Shown: positions 1-7,404 of the stretch, in pieces
Layout: each line of letters begins with the position of its first letter
Numbering within the stretch: the stretch's first letter is position 1
Assembly (NCBI RefSeq): GCF_003208175.1
Contig: NZ_QKMR01000001.1
Location: forward strand, 1 to 40,491
Direction of reading: 5' to 3'
DNA length: 40,491 bases
Origin: Ruminiclostridium sufflavum DSM 19573
Lineage (GTDB): Bacteria > Bacillota > Clostridia > Acetivibrionales > DSM-1351
Position numbers and translations under genes: made by a program
The notes under the pieces: model-generated
What the model was told of the DNA's origin: nothing
Database searches by the model: none
Seen by the model: the letters and a program-made list of their open reading frames with translations, nothing else

Positions 1-166
1 ATGCCAGGGAACGAATTTTTCGTAGCCAGTAGTAGTATGATTTTGTATTCACGTTGTTCTGGCTGCACCAGCCTACAACTGTCATACCACTGTTCTGGCA
101 GTCCTGAATTATTTGAGTCCATTGCCTCCGCCTGAATTCGGTTTTGGCATCTGTGATTTTATCCAT
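1..166 (-). CDS. IS66 accessory transposition protein TnpA-like (5' part, cut by window edge)
   Basis: The reading frame opens with ATG at 166 behind a GAGGAGG ribosome site ten bases upstream and runs off the window at base 1, so only the first 55 residues are seen. The peptide contains QWTQIIQDCQNSGMTV and then NNVNTKSYYYWLRKIR. This matches the small non-catalytic protein that precedes tnpB and the DDE transposase in IS66 elements (QW..II..C..SG..V..WC...N.....YYYWLRKIR). Such proteins are needed for transposition but their biochemical role is poorly defined. The call rests on motif recognition and on the IS66-like end 136 bases upstream. Confidence 0.75.
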   Translation of the reverse strand, partial: MDKITDAKTEFRRRQWTQIIQDCQNSGMTVVGWCSQNNVNTKSYYYWLRKIRSLA

Positions 167-302
167 TTTCTGATAGCCTCCTCAAAATTGCTTTGGACTT
201 TTTAGTCATTGACGAAAAACTTGAAAAAGTCTAAAGGTTCTTTGGAAGTATTATCTCAAATGAATGGTTAATGTGTAATGCGCTCTTTTATTGAGCGCTT
301 AC
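1..302 (-). mobile_element. IS66-family insertion sequence, end fragment
   Basis: The left edge is the terminal part of an IS66-type element read on the minus strand. Its outer end is at 302, where the minus strand begins GTAAGCGCTCAATAAAAGAG; IS66 inverted repeats characteristically begin GTAA, and this end also folds as GCGCTC/GAGCGC. About 135 nt inside lies the first element gene (start 166), the usual IS66 spacing. The rest of the element, with tnpB and tnpC, lies outside the window, so neither the second inverted repeat nor the 8-bp target duplication can be checked. The element stops one base short of the hairpin at 304-360. Confidence 0.75.
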
Positions 303-303
303 C

Positions 304-360
304 TATAATAAAAAACTGCGGAACTGGGAGTAAACACACATTTCGCAGTTTTTTATTATA
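304..360 (-). terminator. Long perfect hairpin, probable terminator
   Basis: Bases 304-320 and 344-360 form a 17-bp perfect inverted repeat (TATAATAAAAAACTGCG and its complement) around a 23-base loop. It lies 31 bases past the stop of the secreted-protein gene at 391-786. On either strand the GC-containing stem top is followed by a T run inside the lower stem, so it may work in both directions. The IS66 end at 302 abuts it. Confidence 0.7.
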
Positions 361-390
361 CCTGTAAAAATATTTTTATATAAACAAACC

Positions 391-786
391 TTAATCTTGA
401 TTTAAAAACATCGTACCACTTACTGCAGTATCAACATATTCCACTTTCACCCAGTAATATCCAGGCTGATAGTTTGTTCCATTGATTGTACGAGTTCTGG
501 ATTCACTTGTATTCCCATATGAATAAAAGTATGACATTTCCGTAGTACCATCATATAAAGCACCAGATGCATTATATAAAAGTATTACACGTATTGTTCC
601 TGATGTGCGATTGCCAACCCCATATGTTAGAGTTTGTCCAACAGCAAAAGCCTGACCTGGTACCCCAATATCAGTTTTATCACTTGATACAACATTAAAA
701 TTACCTGACATAGCTGAACATGGTATTGCAAAGATAGAGAAGGTAATAACAAGAGCTAAAACCAAACTAGCAATACTTTTTTTCAT
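391..786 (-). CDS. Small secreted protein of unknown function
   Basis: 131 residues with a clear Sec signal peptide: KK at positions 2-3, a hydrophobic core to about residue 22, and a likely cleavage after CSA-M near residue 26. The mature part is about 105 residues, rich in Ser, Thr, Gly and Tyr, with the alternating pattern of a small beta-sandwich (IRVILLYN, YYWVKVEYVDTAV). No catalytic motif or family was recognised. Start ATG 786 follows AGGAGG with a 7-base gap. A TATAAT lies about 45 bases upstream, without a convincing -35 box. The hairpin at 304-360 would end its transcript. It could be a host gene left of the prophage or cargo near the attachment site. Confidence 0.8.
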   Translation of the reverse strand: MKKSIASLVLALVITFSIFAIPCSAMSGNFNVVSSDKTDIGVPGQAFAVGQTLTYGVGNRTSGTIRVILLYNASGALYDGTTEMSYFYSYGNTSESRTRTINGTNYQPGYYWVKVEYVDTAVSGTMFLNQD

Positions 787-976
787 AGACCATCCTCCTA
801 TTAAAATTTACAGGTATTCTTTTCTATATTATATATTATTTCTCATTAAATAACTATTTCCACAGGATAGTACACATAATTTCCTGATAGCGAGGCTTAG
901 GCTTCGCTCCTTTTGTTGCTTGGTAATGAAAGCAAAATAAATAAGTTTAGAGATAAAATACAGATATTATCATAAA

Positions 977-2137
977 CTAAGACCTATGATTCTTTAATTT
1001 TAAAGGTATGACATGCCCCGAAAGCGATAATGTTCCCTTCGGCAAATTTGTAAGTGCCTCTATCTCTTCTATAGGTAAGCATAACTCATCAACAATTTTT
1101 TCATTATTAAGGCTATTTTCTTCCAGAATGATTTCTACTGCTTGCTTTAACATAACCGGACTCTCAGGGATAAGCTCATCGTCAAGAGGCTCATTTGTTC
1201 TCATCTTCCTTATTGATATCTGCTTTCTTAAATATAAAATTTGGTTTTCATTTAATATGCCGAGATCTGAACATCTATAAATCATCGCTTGAATTGATAC
1301 TTTCCAACGACGTTTTAAATTAATAAAATGATCTAAAGATGTAGACATAACTTCTTGTCCAAAGCTATCCCTCGGAAGAAGAAAAGCACTTGCAAATTTG
1401 TTAGCTTCTTGTTCAATTGTTTTAATATACTTTTCATCATCATAATTATGTTGATCAGAATCAATATGCAATAGTAGATGCCCAAGTTCATGAGAAGCAT
1501 CAAATCTCGTTCTTACAGCACAATCCTTATCCGAACTCAAATAAATGTAAGGAGTCTCTCCCTTCCATTGAGAAAAAGCATCTATTTTTTTATCTTTAAT
1601 TGAATTTCTAGCTATTACAAATCCGTTTTTTTCAAGAAGCAGTAGGATATTACTTATAGGACCTATCCCAAGCCCCCAGTTTTTTCTTACATATTCAGCT
1701 ATATCTTCTATTTCATCCTGACTTAGTTCTTTCCCAGTTAAATATTTACTCATATCTGGAACATTTACAACTGGAAAATCAACATATTGATTTAAATATA
1801 AATATATTTCTTCCAGCCAATCTGTCCTTATAGTAACTTTATTTTTTCCGCTTTTCCTTGCTGCTTTTAAGCTTCTAAAAAATGTTGGGCTATAGAAAGA
1901 GATGCTCTCTAAGTTATTCGTTTGAGGTAATGGTTTATAAAAAAAAGCTACAGGAAATTCCAGAACTTCAACCATCTTTCTCAAAATTGAATGTGTTGGT
2001 TCTGAGTGTCCTAATTCGTATTGCGAAATACATTGTCTTGTAATTTCTAATGACTCTGCTAATTGTGTTGTTGTTAAATCTCTAGATATCCTAGCTTCTC
2101 TTACTCTTTCGGGAATTACTTTATTATTATTTAGCAT
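977..2137 (-). CDS. XRE-family HTH / ImmA-IrrE (peptidase M78) fusion, probable antitoxin-regulator
   Basis: Residues about 10-65 are an XRE helix-turn-helix (ERVREARISRDLTTTQLAES, then SQYELG). The second half is an ImmA/IrrE-type zinc protease with an intact HELGH at about 216-220 and a downstream EQEANKFASAFLLP that supplies the third zinc ligand. Full-length HTH-M78 fusions of about 380 residues act as repressor-antitoxins beside a toxin gene (for example RosmerTA-like pairs) or cleave phage repressors; which applies here is inference. ATG 2137 is preferred over GTG 2140 because AAAGAGG is spaced for it. The start overlaps the 3' end of the upstream gene by 11 bases, so the two are translationally coupled. 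Both lie outside the lysis cassette, a common cargo site. Confidence 0.85.
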   Translation of the reverse strand: MLNNNKVIPERVREARISRDLTTTQLAESLEITRQCISQYELGHSEPTHSILRKMVEVLEFPVAFFYKPLPQTNNLESISFYSPTFFRSLKAARKSGKNKVTIRTDWLEEIYLYLNQYVDFPVVNVPDMSKYLTGKELSQDEIEDIAEYVRKNWGLGIGPISNILLLLEKNGFVIARNSIKDKKIDAFSQWKGETPYIYLSSDKDCAVRTRFDASHELGHLLLHIDSDQHNYDDEKYIKTIEQEANKFASAFLLPRDSFGQEVMSTSLDHFINLKRRWKVSIQAMIYRCSDLGILNENQILYLRKQISIRKMRTNEPLDDELIPESPVMLKQAVEIILEENSLNNEKIVDELCLPIEEIEALTNLPKGTLSLSGHVIPLKLKNHRS

Positions 2138-2777
2138 CACCTAACATCCTCTTTCTTAGATATTCCTTAGCTGATACAATTCTTTCCTCTGTTATTTCCT
2201 CTTCTGGCACCACATCTGCTTCAGGTTCAGTCATAACAAATGGTTCAGACATTAATCTCATAAGACAATTATCTAACCATCTCCCATTTTTTTCGTCTGG
2301 TATTCCTAAATTTGAAAATGATAATCCTTTAATATATTTTCCATGTGTCAGTATTGCATAATATTGTTCACTAAAGCTTTCTTTTTCTACCAATAACGGT
2401 AATTGATTATTAAAACTATTATTAATTCTAAATTCTGCTTTTCTGGGTAGTTTTCCATTTTTATCAATTTGGCTTATTGTAAATATGAAGTTTTTAGATA
2501 AAAATTCCGTATGAAAATGGGTACTTGCCTTATTGGAAAGAATTTTATAGGTAAATGGTAATTCCCCTTCATCAATTTTACGCATAAATTCACATTCAAC
2601 AACTACGTTACTAAACGAAGTTATAATATTTTTTCCAAGAACCGAACCCAAATAATCCCAATCACCTTCAAGTACCTTTACAATCTTATATGATTGCTTT
2701 ATTGTTCTAACAAATTCTGTACGGATTTTCCTTGGAAAATCTTGTTCCAATAATTCTTTTCCACAAACCCTCTCCAT
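2127..2777 (-). CDS. Unknown protein paired with the HTH-ImmA gene; candidate toxin or effector
   Basis: About 216 residues, no signal peptide or membrane segment, mixed alpha/beta composition, and an acidic C-terminal stretch (EADVVPEEEITEERI) before a basic end (AKEYLRKRMLGDAK). No family was recognised and no catalytic motif is evident. It is the first gene of a two-gene operon: it has its own sigma-A promoter at 2817-2846 and the HTH-ImmA gene starts inside its last codons. The pairing resembles toxin-antitoxin and abortive-infection loci in which a M78-containing antitoxin follows its toxin; the toxin role is inference from context. ATG 2777 is chosen because GGAGGGG lies 6 bases upstream; TTG 2792 and ATG 2783 are too close to or before that site. 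Confidence 0.75.
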   Translation of the reverse strand: MERVCGKELLEQDFPRKIRTEFVRTIKQSYKIVKVLEGDWDYLGSVLGKNIITSFSNVVVECEFMRKIDEGELPFTYKILSNKASTHFHTEFLSKNFIFTISQIDKNGKLPRKAEFRINNSFNNQLPLLVEKESFSEQYYAILTHGKYIKGLSFSNLGIPDEKNGRWLDNCLMRLMSEPFVMTEPEADVVPEEEITEERIVSAKEYLRKRMLGDAK

Positions 2778-2816
2778 TAACATCCCCTCCAATTAGCCAT
2801 AAACTCTCATGCAAAT

Positions 2817-2846
2817 ATATTACCACATTTTTGTTAACAACGTCAA
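2817..2846 (-). promoter_or_regulatory. Sigma-A promoter of the unknown/HTH-ImmA operon, with a palindrome in the spacer
   Basis: Minus strand: -35 TTGACG (2841-2846), an 18-base spacer and -10 TAATAT (2817-2822). The spacer contains the perfect 10-bp palindrome TTGTTAACAA (2831-2840), a natural place for the HTH-ImmA protein to bind and autoregulate. The start codon at 2777 lies about 33 bases past the predicted +1. Confidence 0.75.
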
Positions 2847-2900
2847 TATGAAGGAAGTTTTTTTTTTATTTGTAAAGCAAACAATAAACAACACAATGGT

Positions 2901-2935
2901 AAAAAAAAATAGCCCCCAAAGATAACTCTGAGGGC
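2901..2935 (-). terminator. Rho-independent terminator closing the late operon
   Basis: On the minus strand a 10-bp stem with G-U pairs (GCCCTCAGAG / CTTTGGGGGC) and a 4-base loop is followed by TATTTTTTTTT. It lies just past the stop of the small membrane protein gene (2943) and separates the lysis cassette from the promoter at 2817-2846. Confidence 0.85.
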
Positions 2936-2942
2936 ATTATAA

Positions 2943-3113
2943 TTAAGCCTTATTTAATTTTACAGCAAAGAAAAAGGAGACTGCCATAGTAACTAATGGC
3001 ACTACCTCTTTTGCCTCCAGCTTACCAGTAGCTACAAATCCGATTAACGCCCCTACTAGGGCAAAGGTTACTATTGTTTTTACATCTATAAGCTTTGCAA
3101 ATTTCTCTTTCAT
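2943..3113 (-). CDS. Small two-segment membrane protein, lysis-cassette accessory
   Basis: 56 residues starting KEKFAKLIDVKT, followed by two hydrophobic segments (about residues 13-29 and 38-52) separated by a short charged turn (GKLEAKE), then a lysine-containing end. It is the last gene before the late terminator, 4 bases after the endolysin stop. Size, topology and position fit a second holin-like or holin-modulating protein. No specific family was recognised and the role is inferred from position. ATG is at 3113. Confidence 0.75.
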   Translation of the reverse strand: MKEKFAKLIDVKTIVTFALVGALIGFVATGKLEAKEVVPLVTMAVSFFFAVKLNKA

Positions 3114-3117
3114 ATAA

Positions 3118-3813
3118 CTACTCCCCTCTCATTTTTTTATATATGTTCATTAAAAAAGAATCAAAATATGTGATTACTTTAAGTAATGGCAGCCATATAT
3201 CCGGGCTTGACTGTGTACCTTTTATCAATTCCTCGGCTGTCTTAAAATTTGGAATGCCCAGTATTCCCTGACAGCACTGCAGTACCTCTTTTGCTTTTTC
3301 CTTTGTTTTAGGGCCTGCTATACCGTCCGCTGTTAAACCCGTTATCGCCTGAAATTCCTTAACATCCATATCTTTATCAACTCCTTTCAAAACGCTATCT
3401 CTTATTTGCTCTTTTTGTACGTCTGAAATTCCGTTATGCTCCAACAGCTGAACATGCCACGGTTCGTAGTCCATAGGCTTAACCAAACCGTATTTTTTCA
3501 GCTGGGCATTTGTTAATTCTTTAAACCACTCGTCTGATACATCCATCGCAATGCAAAAACAATGGTTTGATGCGCCAAATGCTGCAGCAATACACTGGCC
3601 TTTTGAGTTATATACTGCTCCGCTGGACACCTGATAATTGCCCTTACTTTCTGCTAGTTTTTGAGCATTAATAATCTTTTGCTTTTCTAAACTCCTGTAT
3701 CCAGATGTACATGTACAACTTTTGCCCATATCTTTACACAGAGCATTTACCGCATCAACAAGTTTTTGAATTACATATATCTCATCCTGGTACTTAAATT
3801 TTACACTAGACAT
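3118..3813 (-). CDS. Endolysin: M15-type peptidase with peptidoglycan-binding domain
   Basis: Cell-wall lysin that cuts peptide stems of peptidoglycan at the end of infection. Residues about 1-125 are a VanY/M15 zinc peptidase: SGYRS at 37-41, SNHCFCIAMD with H84 and D91, and EPWH with E117 and H120. These match the H-x6-D...H zinc triad and catalytic Glu of the family. Residues about 148-178 (KEFQAITGLTADGIAGPKT) form a peptidoglycan-binding repeat. An extra C-terminal 50 residues are unassigned. ATG 3813 is chosen because the bases before it, GGAGGGAAGA, are its ribosome site; an upstream in-frame ATG at 3828 would place that site inside the gene. It overlaps the holin 3' end by 8 bases. 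Confidence 0.92.
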   Translation of the reverse strand: MSSVKFKYQDEIYVIQKLVDAVNALCKDMGKSCTCTSGYRSLEKQKIINAQKLAESKGNYQVSSGAVYNSKGQCIAAAFGASNHCFCIAMDVSDEWFKELTNAQLKKYGLVKPMDYEPWHVQLLEHNGISDVQKEQIRDSVLKGVDKDMDVKEFQAITGLTADGIAGPKTKEKAKEVLQCCQGILGIPNFKTAEELIKGTQSSPDIWLPLLKVITYFDSFLMNIYKKMRGE

Positions 3814-4210
3814 TTTTCTTCCCTCCATCCTTAAGTTGTACTAGCGCATCTTTAATCTTTACCGGCACTGGCAATCCCAATTGAGCACAATTCTCTAAAA
3901 TACTTATCCCTTCATTTGCTATGTAAAAATAGCAAACAAGCGTCCGAAATATCCATTGCCCATTGCCAGATAGTCGGTCTAGCAGAACAGCTACTATCAG
4001 CACCACAAATATAACTGCTTTTCGTGCTAAACCTTTAAGTCCGATATCGCTACTTAGTTTTTTAAAGACACAGCCTTTTATAAGCCCCGTACAATAGTCC
4101 AGTGCCATGAAAGATATTAATACGCATAAGGCTGTATCCCATGCTCCAAAAAGCCACGTTAAAAATGTTGCAAGCATAGCTATCACGGTTTTAAAAATTC
4201 CTTTTTCCAT
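3806..4210 (-). CDS. Phage holin (toxin-secretion/phage-lysis holin family)
   Basis: 134 residues of the phage_holin_4-type family. There are hydrophobic segments at about 8-35, 62-80 and 85-105. The signature features are the N-terminal hairpin, the central ALDYCTGLIKG motif and the following K-x-S-S-x-x-G-L-x-G-L-A-R-K stretch. Holins oligomerise in the membrane to time lysis and release the endolysin. The endolysin gene overlaps its end, the usual lysis pair. Upstream the transcript would come through the terminator after the cargo gene at 4301-5374, so readthrough or a local promoter is needed. Confidence 0.92.
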   Translation of the reverse strand: MEKGIFKTVIAMLATFLTWLFGAWDTALCVLISFMALDYCTGLIKGCVFKKLSSDIGLKGLARKAVIFVVLIVAVLLDRLSGNGQWIFRTLVCYFYIANEGISILENCAQLGLPVPVKIKDALVQLKDGGKKNV

Positions 4211-4235
4211 ATTTCTTCCTGAAGTTTTTGAGATG

Positions 4236-4273
4236 CAAAAAAGAGACTATCCATTTCTGAATAATCTCTCTTT
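4236..4273 (-). terminator. Terminator after the secreted F5/8C-FN3 gene
   Basis: On the minus strand AAAGAGA(GA)TTAT pairs with ATAGTCTCTTT across a 10-base loop (a two-base bulge is needed), and TTTTTT continues past the stem. It sits between the cargo gene stop (4301) and the holin start (4210). Confidence 0.65.
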
Positions 4274-4300
4274 GTCCTTAATTATTTAGTTTTATTGCCG

Positions 4301-5374
4301 CTATTCAGCATATTCCTTTACTTCAAAGCTTGATATTTTATCAAATGCTATGTATTCTTTTCTGCTTAAGAAAGGCTTAATACCATTCTTTTTCGTTAGT
4401 ATATAATAAGCTTTATCAGTCCCATTTGCGCTTCCATCATACCACGTTAAAAAGCTTTGAAGTTCAACAGCTGTTAAATCATATTCTTTAATTTGCCCAT
4501 TAGTCATTGTTATTTCGAGAACTGCGCTATTCCCAGTAATTACAGGCTCTGTTGGCATTGCTGAAGCTTCATTAGAATTTGGGCTTTCAACTTCATCTAT
4601 TACAGCACTTACAACGTAATAATATGTAGTTCCATTAGTTACTGCTGTGTCAGTATATGTAGTCTCTGTGACATTACTTGCTATAGTTGTGTATGGGCCA
4701 CCTGCTGTTGTGGCACGCTTAACATTATATATTGCTGTTCCTGTTGTTGTCGTTGCAGTCCAAGACAAATCGACTTTTGCATTTCCCGGTACTGCTGCTA
4801 AGTTAGTAGGAGCTAGTACTGAAGCAGTAGCCGGTCCCATCATTTCAAGTTCACAGATAACAAGAGACCTCATAGTACTTGTACTATAAGCAAGAGCAGT
4901 AACGTTTATTCTATATTTAATATAAGCTGTAGAATTTTGAAATGTAAATTCTTTTTTTGTACTCCAACCATTAATATCCGTTCTTTGATCTAAGACAATC
5001 CATTGACTTCCATCCCAGCCTTCAAAAGTCCAATTTTTAGGAGAGTTTTCATCAAGATATAAATACGGGGTAATAGTGTATTTTGTTATAACTTGTGAGG
5101 TTGGAAACTCATATGCTAACCATCCTGTTTGAGCATAATTATTTGTCATCCACGACTTTCCCGCTCCAATCCCTCTATCAAAAGCTTTCCAGTCCTGCCA
5201 GTTAGCATCACTATTACTAGATGTAACTATACCGCTAGGCTCTGTATTGCTAGTCATTACTGGTATTAAATTTTCAGTATACTGCTGCTCTTCAGCAAAA
5301 CTAACACTACACATAACTGCCATCATAGCAATAAACACTACAATAAAACTTAATGACTTACTAAAATTTTTCAT
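4301..5374 (-). CDS. Secreted protein with F5/8C-like and fibronectin III domains (prophage cargo)
   Basis: 357 residues. A signal peptide occupies about 1-27 (KNFSKSLSF, hydrophobic core, SFA-EE). Residues about 35-180 resemble an F5/8 type C (discoidin) carbohydrate-binding module: KAFDRGIGAGKSWMTN, GWLAYEFPTSQVITKYTI and PKNWTFEGWDGSQW are typical. Residues about 188-275 are a fibronectin III domain (APTNLAA...VDLSW...YNVKRATTAGGPY...TTYTDTAVTNGTTYYYVVSA). The last 75 residues (VLEITMTNGQIKEYDLTAVE...) are unassigned. Such domains bind extracellular sugars or surfaces. The gene splits the tail genes from the lysis genes, has a GGAGG ribosome site and its own terminator, and its export signal is unlike virion proteins. 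A lysogenic-conversion role is inference. Confidence 0.85.
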   Translation of the reverse strand: MKNFSKSLSFIVVFIAMMAVMCSVSFAEEQQYTENLIPVMTSNTEPSGIVTSSNSDANWQDWKAFDRGIGAGKSWMTNNYAQTGWLAYEFPTSQVITKYTITPYLYLDENSPKNWTFEGWDGSQWIVLDQRTDINGWSTKKEFTFQNSTAYIKYRINVTALAYSTSTMRSLVICELEMMGPATASVLAPTNLAAVPGNAKVDLSWTATTTTGTAIYNVKRATTAGGPYTTIASNVTETTYTDTAVTNGTTYYYVVSAVIDEVESPNSNEASAMPTEPVITGNSAVLEITMTNGQIKEYDLTAVELQSFLTWYDGSANGTDKAYYILTKKNGIKPFLSRKEYIAFDKISSFEVKEYAE

Positions 5375-5479
5375 TTAAATTTACCTCCTAATTAATATTT
5401 TTTAAATTATACTTTAAAATACATATAATTATAAGTCTGATAATTTATTGAAAATAAAAGTATAATTAAAAGTTAACAA

Positions 5480-5620
5480 CTAAATGGCACTTAAAATCTC
5501 TGCCTTTTCAGCTTCTGTCAGAGCTACATAATCACCCAAAATTTCCTCTGCCGTTTTGCCCTCAGTTTCCATCCTGTATTTTACTGCATTTACAAATATA
5601 TTTTTCTTCCACGTTGGCAC
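5480..5620 (-). CDS. Small tail-region protein, 46 residues
   Basis: Starts with GTG at 5620, immediately after the TAA of the upstream gene; AGGAGG sits in that gene's last codons. The peptide begins PTWKKNIFVNAVKYRMETEG and ends in a predicted acidic helix (LTEAEKAEILSAI). The size, location behind the tail fibre and the W-K start recall the small XkdX-like proteins found there in many Firmicute siphoviruses, but the sequence is not a clear XkdX. Function unknown. It is too short for many gene callers. Confidence 0.8.
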   Translation of the reverse strand: MPTWKKNIFVNAVKYRMETEGKTAEEILGDYVALTEAEKAEILSAI

Positions 5621-5962
5621 TTATATCGCACCTCCTATCAGAGCTGCTATAGCAATATTTAGGTCGCTCATTTGTTGCTGTAATGACTGCGTTTCTGATT
5701 TCCCTAGTAGGTCCCTTTTATCAGTTTCCTGAGATATATCAAAAATGTCTCCTACAAAAAACTTTTCTTCATTTTTGGTAAACCCTATTTTATTATCAAC
5801 ATAAACTGCATCGTAGTTAAGTACTTTAAATGTAGCTACCTCCAAATTTATACCAGCTAATTGCGTGTTCTGTCCTATAATCTCATTATCAGATACCCTT
5901 TTCACATCTTCTACAATACTGAAAATTTCATTATCACCGTTTTTACAAACGACTGCCATCAT
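5621..5962 (-). CDS. Small structural protein behind the tail fibre
   Basis: About 113 residues, beta-rich in its first 85 and ending in a helical segment with many Gln/Leu (SLQQQMSDLNIAIAALIGG). It lies between the tail fibre and the 46-residue protein in the same operon, the place where Firmicute siphophages carry baseplate, chaperone or fibre-accessory proteins. The C-terminal helix could mediate trimerisation. No family is recognised with certainty. ATG 5962 (or 5959) is preferred to the upstream GTG 5971 because AAAGGGTGG immediately precedes it. Confidence 0.75.
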   Translation of the reverse strand: MMAVVCKNGDNEIFSIVEDVKRVSDNEIIGQNTQLAGINLEVATFKVLNYDAVYVDNKIGFTKNEEKFFVGDIFDISQETDKRDLLGKSETQSLQQQMSDLNIAIAALIGGAI

Positions 5963-5979
5963 AGTAACCACCCTTTCTT

Positions 5980-7317
5980 TTAAGCCCTAATAGCTCCGCC
6001 ATTATTCGTTTGTTCTGCGATATCGCCGGTTGGCTGTGTGCCTCTTTTGCCTATAATGCCAGCATTACTTGCCGTCAGAACAATATTATTCCCTGAACCA
6101 CCGTTATCACCAGACAGGATATTGTTGTTGGCTGCGCCTATAGCATAATTTATATTGCTAACATTACAGTTAAGTATATTTCCACTAAATGCATAAGCCC
6201 AAATACCATAACTACCAGTTACATAGCTTACTGGTGCTACCGTGCAATATTGCACAATAAATAGATTGCTTCCGCTTATAAAGCGTATAGAAAATCCTCC
6301 GTTGGTTGCATATGTTGTTTTTATTCCTTGCAGCAAAAAACTATTAGCACAATTATGTCCCTTAACCAATATTTTACCGGTTATTATGTAATTTACACTA
6401 TCAGCTAGGCTGTTAGCTCCAATTATTCTTATGCCTCCTTGTCCAGAATGCCCACTAACAGTAATATCTTCGTTATATGTTCCCGGTGCAATAGAAACAA
6501 GGACATCGTGGTTTACTATTTGTGGTATAGCATTAATTGCTTTGCTTATGGTTAAAAATGCATGTGCAGAATCATTGGCAGAGCCGTCGTTTAAGTCTGA
6601 GCCATCTGTCCGAACGTAATATGCTATATTATTTGTAGTTTTAAAAGGTACCCGGTTAATAACAGTAGCGTTTAATACCGACAAATCATTTGCTTTAGCA
6701 TAATAACCCGGTAGTTGTCCGCCTAATCTTTCAGCATCATCTACTATCCCGCTATTATCTGTATCATATACACTCTTTGTCATGTCCCCTGCACCGGTAC
6801 CGTCAATTCCTTTCGGTATTCCAAAATCAAATATCGGTTCTGTGTCAGGACTTCCGGAATGCCTACTCACTGTAGCTGTGTTTCCTGGTTGTAAAGTTGT
6901 TACTGTACCGATTTGTATGTTAGGTACTGCGCCGGTATCTCCTTTATCACCTTTTTTGCCGACCAATTTCCAGCGGTCGTTTTCTTCTTGCGGATATTCT
7001 GGCGGTGCATAGCCTTGCGACTCCAATATAGTACCATCCGTATTCTCTTTTAACATATAAGAGCTGCCAAAGTAACTTACTATGTTGTTTGTGTGGTAAA
7101 CAGTAATAGGATTGTATTCGCCGTAATGCTTAGTGTTGGCGTATCTGAGCTGCCTATTTACTTCGTTTACTTCTCTTTGTGTCTCTGCCACTTCCCGGCC
7201 AGACTCGGAATTTAATACATTCTCAACATCACCTTGTACAAGCTCAAAGCCGTTATTTATTTTTTGGTATTCATCCTTGATTTTGTTTTCTCCGTAAAGA
7301 TTGCAGTATTTATTCAT
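5980..7317 (-). CDS. Tail fibre / receptor-binding protein with right-handed beta-helix
   Basis: 445 residues. The N-terminal part is helical (EVAETQREVNEVNRQLRY), then a compact domain with WKLVGKKGDKGDTG, a short collagen-like triplet run common in Firmicute phage fibres, and an IFDFGIPKGIDG motif. Residues about 225-445 begin AYYVRTDGSDLNDGSANDSA and continue SAIPxI...VSIAPGTYNEDITVSG, the signature of a DUF1565/pectate-lyase-like beta-helix used to bind or cleave surface glycans. It follows the tail hub and precedes lysis genes, as receptor-binding proteins do. No depolymerase catalytic residues were assigned. Start ATG 7317 follows AAAGGAG. Confidence 0.85.
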   Translation of the reverse strand: MNKYCNLYGENKIKDEYQKINNGFELVQGDVENVLNSESGREVAETQREVNEVNRQLRYANTKHYGEYNPITVYHTNNIVSYFGSSYMLKENTDGTILESQGYAPPEYPQEENDRWKLVGKKGDKGDTGAVPNIQIGTVTTLQPGNTATVSRHSGSPDTEPIFDFGIPKGIDGTGAGDMTKSVYDTDNSGIVDDAERLGGQLPGYYAKANDLSVLNATVINRVPFKTTNNIAYYVRTDGSDLNDGSANDSAHAFLTISKAINAIPQIVNHDVLVSIAPGTYNEDITVSGHSGQGGIRIIGANSLADSVNYIITGKILVKGHNCANSFLLQGIKTTYATNGGFSIRFISGSNLFIVQYCTVAPVSYVTGSYGIWAYAFSGNILNCNVSNINYAIGAANNNILSGDNGGSGNNIVLTASNAGIIGKRGTQPTGDIAEQTNNGGAIRA

Positions 7318-7354
7318 ATTGATTCAGCTCCTTTCTTAATTTATTTACAACGTA

Positions 7355-7382
7355 AAAAGCACCCTCGTGTGAGAGTGCTTTT
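7355..7382 (-). terminator. Terminator of the DUF4352 cargo gene
   Basis: A 12-bp stem AAAAGCAC(U/C)CTC with loop ACAC; on the minus strand the single odd pair is G-U, while on the plus strand it is a C-A mismatch, so it is built for minus-strand transcripts. A T run follows. It lies 23 bases past the stop of the gene at 7405-8073 and before the fibre start. Confidence 0.85.
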
Positions 7383-7404
7383 AAGATATCATATTAATTT
7401 TTAG

